The translations under genes were made by a program, and so were the position numbers. The notes beneath the pieces are model-generated. The model saw nothing but the letters and a program-made list of their open reading frames with translations. It was not told the origin of the DNA and did not search any database. DNA of 64,000 nt from assembly GCA_013396915.1 (NCBI GenBank), contig VWZL01000106.1, positions 271,429-335,428 on the forward strand, in the 5' to 3' direction. Shown piece after piece: positions 60,901 through 64,000 of this stretch. The DNA is from Stercorarius parasiticus. Taxonomy: Eukaryota > Chordata > Aves > Charadriiformes > Stercorariidae. The first letter of the stretch is position 1. Each line of letters starts with the position of its first letter.

Positions 60901-62565
60901 AGGTGCAAATGTCGCTAATCATTACAGAGTGCTGTGGCCAAGCTGCAGAGTTAATTTTCCGTATGTGCCAACTTGGCAAAACCTCATTTAATCATCAACC
61001 CAGCCTCGCAGCCTGTCTGACAGGTCCAGCCAGACCTTGAGCAACCTTTCTTGCTGCCAGAGCAAAAGACCCCAGAGAAAGCCCTGGCCCCTTGAATGTG
61101 TCCTGAGGCCACCGCACCACGAGGCTCCATGCTCAGCATCTGAGCTGTGGAGCACCTCCCCTGCCTTTTCCCCCAGGGCTGCTTGACACCTTTCTCCCTG
61201 TAACAGTGCAGGAATCAGGTGGAGACCTGGTGGACATCGGACCCTCACCTCCATGCCCGCCAAAAGCAGGGGTTGCTGGGAGGAGGCACCATCCCTGCTC
61301 TCTCTGAGACACTCAGCTGCCATCATTTCCAACACAACCATACCCCTTTCATCTGACCAAATTCTCCCCTTCCCTAAGACCTCCTGTGACTTGGGCCGCT
61401 TTTCAAGAAAGGTAAAGCATTAACACCCAGAGGTATCACTGTCAGCCCCAGCAAAGCGTTTCGGAAGGCGGGCGGTTAATGTTTGATGGGCAGGGACTTT
61501 GGGCAGGTTCAAGGTTATGGCTGGCCAGCATGCTGCATCTCAGTGGGGGGGCCTGTGGAGAGCACATTTGGCTTGACGGCAAGAGTCACGGGTGGTAAGA
61601 GAAGAGAGGCAACACAATGCTTGGGAGGAGAGCGGGAAGCTGGAGATCAGTGAGGAGGAGCAGCCCAGGGAATAGAAGTTACAAAGTGTTTGGAAAATCA
61701 AGAAAGCAAGTCAAGGGCTCACATGAAATCCTGACGAGTGTAATCCTCTGCAAAGCCCAAGCAGAGGAAATCCTATATGTGTGTCTTCACACCCCCACCC
61801 CCCCCCAGCCTCTCAATCACTTGGAGAAATTAAGACACTTAATTTTGTGTCTTTTAATTTTGTGGGGTTGGACTAGATGACCTTTAAAGGTCCCTTCCAA
61901 CCCAACGCATTCTATGATTCTATGATCTATGATTATATTGAGAAATGTTGGCTTCTAACTATCACTCTAAGCAAGATGCTCATAATAATAATGATAAGTT
62001 TTGGCTTCTAACTCTGAGCTTCAGAGAGCTTCCCCATTCTGGGAAATCTTACCTCAACCAGTCATTTCCACTAGTTAAAATGCAAAGATTCCCCTCTGAT
62101 TCTGTGCACCCAGTGAATACCTCTCCATCTGCTCCTCAAAACACCGAGCTAATTTCATTTTCGGCTAGGTCACAGGCCAGGCGTTACCTGGGTGGAGATG
62201 GTTGAGGTGAACTGCGAGTGGTCGTAGACCCATCCGTGCTGGCAGGGCTGGATGATGGAGTCGTTTTCTGGTTGCAGAGAGGAGTTGAGCAGCAGCTGAA
62301 GCTGAGGTTGCGAGAACATCTCACAGGACCTGAAAGTGCCATCAGGCTCCCGGGGGATGCTGATGAGCAGAACTTCCTCCACGGTGAGGTTCACAAATGC
62401 CTCCTGGTGTGGAATTGCACAGTGATGAGAGGGGGTAGCAGCAAGAAAATTGTGCAGCAGAAAATGCATGGGCAGGTTGATTCTTGGGAGGCAGAGGATA
62501 AACAAAATCAAAATCTGGAATCTGCCAAAGCCACCAATTTCCAGCAAGAGATCCTCAAATTTCAT
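42885..62565 (-). CDS. SLC22A7: Organic anion transporter 2 (SLC22A7-type), complete, 10 exons
   Basis: Minus-strand exons are 62565-62188, 60029-59926, 54653-54499, 53072-52904, 49821-49704, 45711-45602, 45514-45300, 44811-44703, 43303-43097 and 42948-42885. All phases close to 542 residues; human OAT2 has 548. It is a twelve-helix MFS transporter of the plasma membrane, known in mammals to carry organic anions and cGMP-like substrates in liver and kidney. Seen: start Met-Lys-Phe-Glu-Asp-Leu-Leu with Gly-Gly-Phe-Gly-x-Phe-Gln, helix 1 (about 16-43), a large external loop with cysteines 49, 81 and 108 and N-glycosylation sites 59, 94 and 101, the MFS motif Gly-Tyr-Leu-Ser-Asp-Arg-Phe-Gly-Arg-Lys at about 156-165, Pro-Glu-Ser-Ala-Arg-Trp-Leu, and Ser-Glu-Leu-Tyr-Pro-Thr. 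The best match is OAT2 by loop and exon structure; another SLC22 paralogue is possible but less likely. The introns contain CR1 copies and a 210-bp direct duplication. Confidence 0.92.
43097..43303 (-). CDS. SLC22A7: SLC22A7 exon 9
   Basis: Encodes [15 protein letters not shown] and Leu-Leu-Pro-Glu-Thr, the last two helices. Acceptor TCCAG, donor A|GTGAGT, 207 nt. Confidence 0.93.
44703..44811 (-). CDS. SLC22A7: SLC22A7 exon 8
   Basis: Encodes [12 protein letters not shown] and Tyr-Thr-Ser-Glu-Leu-Tyr-Pro-Thr. Acceptor CCTAG, donor GTAAGA, 109 nt. Confidence 0.93.
45300..45514 (-). CDS. SLC22A7: SLC22A7 exon 7
   Basis: Encodes [10 protein letters not shown]ough Arg-Val-Gly-Arg-Arg and Ile-Ile-Pro-Lys. 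Acceptor TGCAG, donor C|GTGAGC, 215 nt. Confidence 0.93.
45602..45711 (-). CDS. SLC22A7: SLC22A7 exon 6
   Basis: Encodes the end of the large intracellular loop: [16 protein letters not shown]. Acceptor CTCAG, donor GTAAGC, 110 nt. Confidence 0.92.
49704..49821 (-). CDS. SLC22A7: SLC22A7 exon 5
   Basis: Encodes the SLC22 signature Trp-Val-Pro-Glu-Ser-Ala-Arg-Trp-Leu and [10 protein letters not shown]. Acceptor CCAG, donor GTGAGA, 118 nt. Confidence 0.94.
52904..53072 (-). CDS. SLC22A7: SLC22A7 exon 4
   Basis: Encodes Glu-Trp-Val-Asp-Ile-Gln-His-Arg-Thr, then two membrane helices ending Ser-Ile-Val-Cys-Leu. Acceptor GCAG, donor GTGAGT, 169 nt. Confidence 0.94.
54499..54653 (-). CDS. SLC22A7: SLC22A7 exon 3
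   Basis: Encodes Phe-Gly-Arg-Lys, two helices and Ile-Thr-Arg-Thr-Leu-Thr-Gly. Found by alignment because the minus-strand frame is short. Acceptor GCAG, donor GTGAGT, 155 nt. Confidence 0.92.
55280..55345. repeat. CA/TG-rich microsatellite
   Basis: Short (CA)n and (TGTA)n runs in SLC22A7 intron 2. Confidence 0.6.
56250..56575 (+). mobile_element. CR1 LINE 3' fragment, about 320 bp
   Basis: It contains the AGAAATTCTTTACTATGAGGG block, GGGCAGTGGAACAGGTTGCC, and the CTTTAAGGTCCCTTCCAACCC block, and ends ATTCTATGAGTCTATG. 5'-truncated, in SLC22A7 intron 2. Confidence 0.9.
57115..58500 (-). mobile_element. Older interspersed repeat interrupted by CR1
   Basis: Stretches such as the one around 57185-57215 (GCAGTATTCAAGATGTGGGG) and 58180-58400 look like old antisense retroelement sequence common in amniote genomes. 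The family is not certain. A younger CR1 copy at 57414-57855 splits it. Confidence 0.4.
57414..57855 (-). mobile_element. CR1 LINE 3' fragment, about 440 bp
   Basis: It starts with the reverse complement of the CR1 tail (ATCACAGAATCACAGAATGG) and continues through the standard antisense 3' region to the CTTTCTTCATAAGAGAGGTG block. It is the longest CR1 copy in the window. Confidence 0.9.
59926..60029 (-). CDS. SLC22A7: SLC22A7 exon 2
   Basis: Encodes [10 protein letters not shown] and helix 2 to Tyr-Leu-Ser-Asp. Acceptor TTCAG, donor CAG|GTCTGA, 104 nt. Confidence 0.93.
60601..60809. repeat. Direct duplication, copy A
   Basis: About 210 bp, over 90 percent identical by eye to 61084-61292, same orientation, 483 bp apart, in SLC22A7 intron 1. 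It lacks the CR1 tail motif. Confidence 0.85.
61084..61292. repeat. Direct duplication, copy B
   Basis: The partner of 60601-60809. The central 130 bases are practically identical; differences cluster at the ends. Confidence 0.85.
61860..61932 (+). mobile_element. Short CR1 3' tail
   Basis: GGTTGGACTAGATGACCTTT followed by ATTCTATGATTCTATGATC is the extreme 3' end of CR1, in SLC22A7 intron 1. Confidence 0.85.
62188..62565 (-). CDS. SLC22A7: SLC22A7 exon 1
   Basis: The 126 codons from ATG hold helix 1 and the glycosylated extracellular loop up to Tyr-Asp-His-Ser-Gln-Phe. The donor CAG|GTAACG follows. The start matches the OAT2 N-terminus in position and sequence. Confidence 0.94.
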
Positions 62566-62665
62566 CTTTTCTGTGGAGTTTGCTCATTCAGAGCCGCTAT
62601 GTACCAAGGAGCAGTAACATGAGCTTGAAAAGCCGTCTCTGTCCTTGGAGCTCAACTTTCCATGG

Positions 62666-62695
62666 CTTTTCATACAGCCACTTCACTGGACTTTG
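62666..62695 (-). promoter_or_regulatory. Candidate SLC22A7 core promoter: HNF4 site and TATA-like box
   Basis: On the minus strand CAAAGTCCA (62695-62687), the core of HNF4-specific sites, lies 122 bases before the ATG. A TATGAAAAG box (62674-62666) follows it by 12 bases. Human SLC22A7 is known to be HNF4A-driven. Function here is inferred. Confidence 0.45.
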
Positions 62696-62699
62696 AGAC

Positions 62700-64000
62700 C
62701 CTGCTGAAAGGTTGTCAAAAGTCACAGAGAAACTCTCCATTTGGGGTAGAGCCAAAGGAATTATCCTGTGTGCACACCACACATCCATTTCAAGAGGACC
62801 TAGCACGAGGCGTCTTTGCTTCTGTTGGAGGAGAGAACAACAGTCCTTCCCTCCTCTTGTAGTTTTTGAGAGAGAGATCTGCGTTAGGGAAGGAGGCTGT
62901 GGGAAGCATGCTGTGAAAGCACTGTTGTTTCTAGTGTGGGGGTACCATGCAGCATCTCAGGTGCTGCAACAGACTCTGTCTAGTGTGAGCTGATCACCAG
63001 CCAGCCCACCTGGATCACAAAACAGGCCCCCAGGAGAAGGAGGGCAACCCATGGTGTAGGGATGCCCAGGGGCATCAAAGCCTGGCTGCTGTGCATCAGC
63101 TAAGTGTTTTTTAGTATGGCTTGTGTCAAGTCACGGCCTGGGAGCAGGGAGTATGGAGGGGGTGAGAAGGTGCCCGGAAGAAGAGAGAGATGAATGGATG
63201 GAAGCAATCAGGGAGGTGAGCATTCTGGGGAGAAAGAGTGGGCTGTGGGTAAGGACCACCTGCTCACCACTGTCCTCCAAAGGCTGGAAAAAGTGAAAAT
63301 GCTTCCCCACAAAGTCCCTTTCTCCACCTGGGAAAGTGCTTTCCCAGAAGACATGCAAGGAAGTGATGAGAGCTGCAGTGCTGGCACGCAGAGGGGCTGC
63401 GCCTGCCATGTGGAGGACCATGAGGTGCTCCTGCAAGGTCACAGCCTCGTGCTGGTGTGCTCTGGGGACCGATGCGACAGCCAAAGGAGTGAGAGTGTGC
63501 AGCCCCTGACAGGGCCACTGCTGCCACCACTGTATGGGCCTTGCACCGTGGCTCTTCCATTGCCTGCTTCAGGGAATGGTTTCCTGGAAAAGGTGGGTCT
63601 TTAATGTGAATTTCCGCTCTTCTTATGCTTGCAGCCAAGAAAATGAGCTCTTTACTCAGCTGGAGCCACTGTAGAAGAACAATAATGGCAGTGCATCTGA
63701 GAGGCTGAAGGTGGCTGGTCATCAAAGGTGTATCACACACAGTTGTATAACACACAGTATTATACCACACAGCTGCTGGGCAAAAGCTTTGACCCCATGT
63801 GTCAGGGAGCAGAAAAATCGCTGAATTTTTGGAAAAGTTATAGAAACAATGCCTGGAAAATGCAGGAACTAAGGAGATGTGGCATCAGAGCTGGCACAGT
63901 TTGATTCACACAACCAACATGGTTCAAAGAAAAGTCCCTAGTCCATGAGCCAGAAACAAAAAAAATCCAGCAGAAGTGGCAGCTCCAGGTACTCCAGGAC
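62700..64000. other. Flank upstream of SLC22A7
   Basis: No supported gene. The longest minus-strand frame (63264-63770) has no recognisable domain, and its composition looks like chance. Confidence 0.45.

Noticed and set aside
63264..63770. Minus-strand 168-codon open frame upstream of SLC22A7
   Set aside because: No domain, signal peptide or family resemblance. Composition is Cys/His-rich in an unordered way and there is no splice partner.
1..64000. CRISPR array, operon or other novel multigene system
   Set aside because: Gene structure is eukaryotic throughout. Repeats are a microsatellite, CR1 fragments and one local duplication, and the genes have unrelated roles.

Overview
The window is vertebrate nuclear DNA, almost certainly from a bird. 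It has intron-split genes with GT-AG junctions and several CR1 LINE copies ending in the ATTCTATGATTCTATG-type 3' tail. Encoded proteins are close to, but clearly diverged from, mammalian orthologues. The pre-TCR alpha chain has the short tail known from sauropsids. The species cannot be named from the sequence. Two assembly gaps (21399-22154 and 38791-39102) and single N bases at 1665 and 21109 interrupt it.

Layout from left to right. (1) 186-1302, minus strand: PTCRA, four exons, a complete 169-residue reading frame. (2) 1512-2007, plus strand, head-to-head with PTCRA: a C6orf226/PEX39-like gene whose 3' coding part seems damaged or missing after the N at 1665. (3) 2476-21398, minus strand: POLR1B, the second-largest subunit of RNA polymerase I. 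Exons 2 (end only) to 15 are visible and the 5' end is lost in the first gap. (4) 22155-26463: intergenic DNA. (5) 26464-34965, minus strand: TTL, tubulin tyrosine ligase, exons 2-7. Exon 1 is probably in the second gap, with a CpG-rich promoter carrying a palindromic CRE just beyond it. (6) 39205-42818: intergenic DNA. (7) 42885-62565, minus strand: an SLC22A7 (OAT2)-type organic anion transporter, ten exons, a complete 542-residue reading frame, with an HNF4-like site upstream. (8) 62700-64000: flanking DNA with no supported gene.

The genes do not form a pathway. They are housekeeping genes (polymerase I, tubulin retyrosination, peroxisomal import), one thymocyte gene and one liver/kidney transporter. 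The arrangement itself is informative: PTCRA, C6orf226 and SLC22A7 lie on human 6p21.1, while TTL and POLR1B are neighbours on human 2q14. The window therefore holds a 2q14-type pair set between 6p21-type genes.

I built every exon junction by hand, and all phases close without a stop in the three genes with long visible frames and in PTCRA. I saw no CRISPR array, operon or other unknown multigene system. The points most worth a second look are the PTCRA structure, the broken PEX39 candidate, the missing content at both single-N joins, a possible alternative terminal exon in the transporter, and a 210-bp direct duplication in its first intron.
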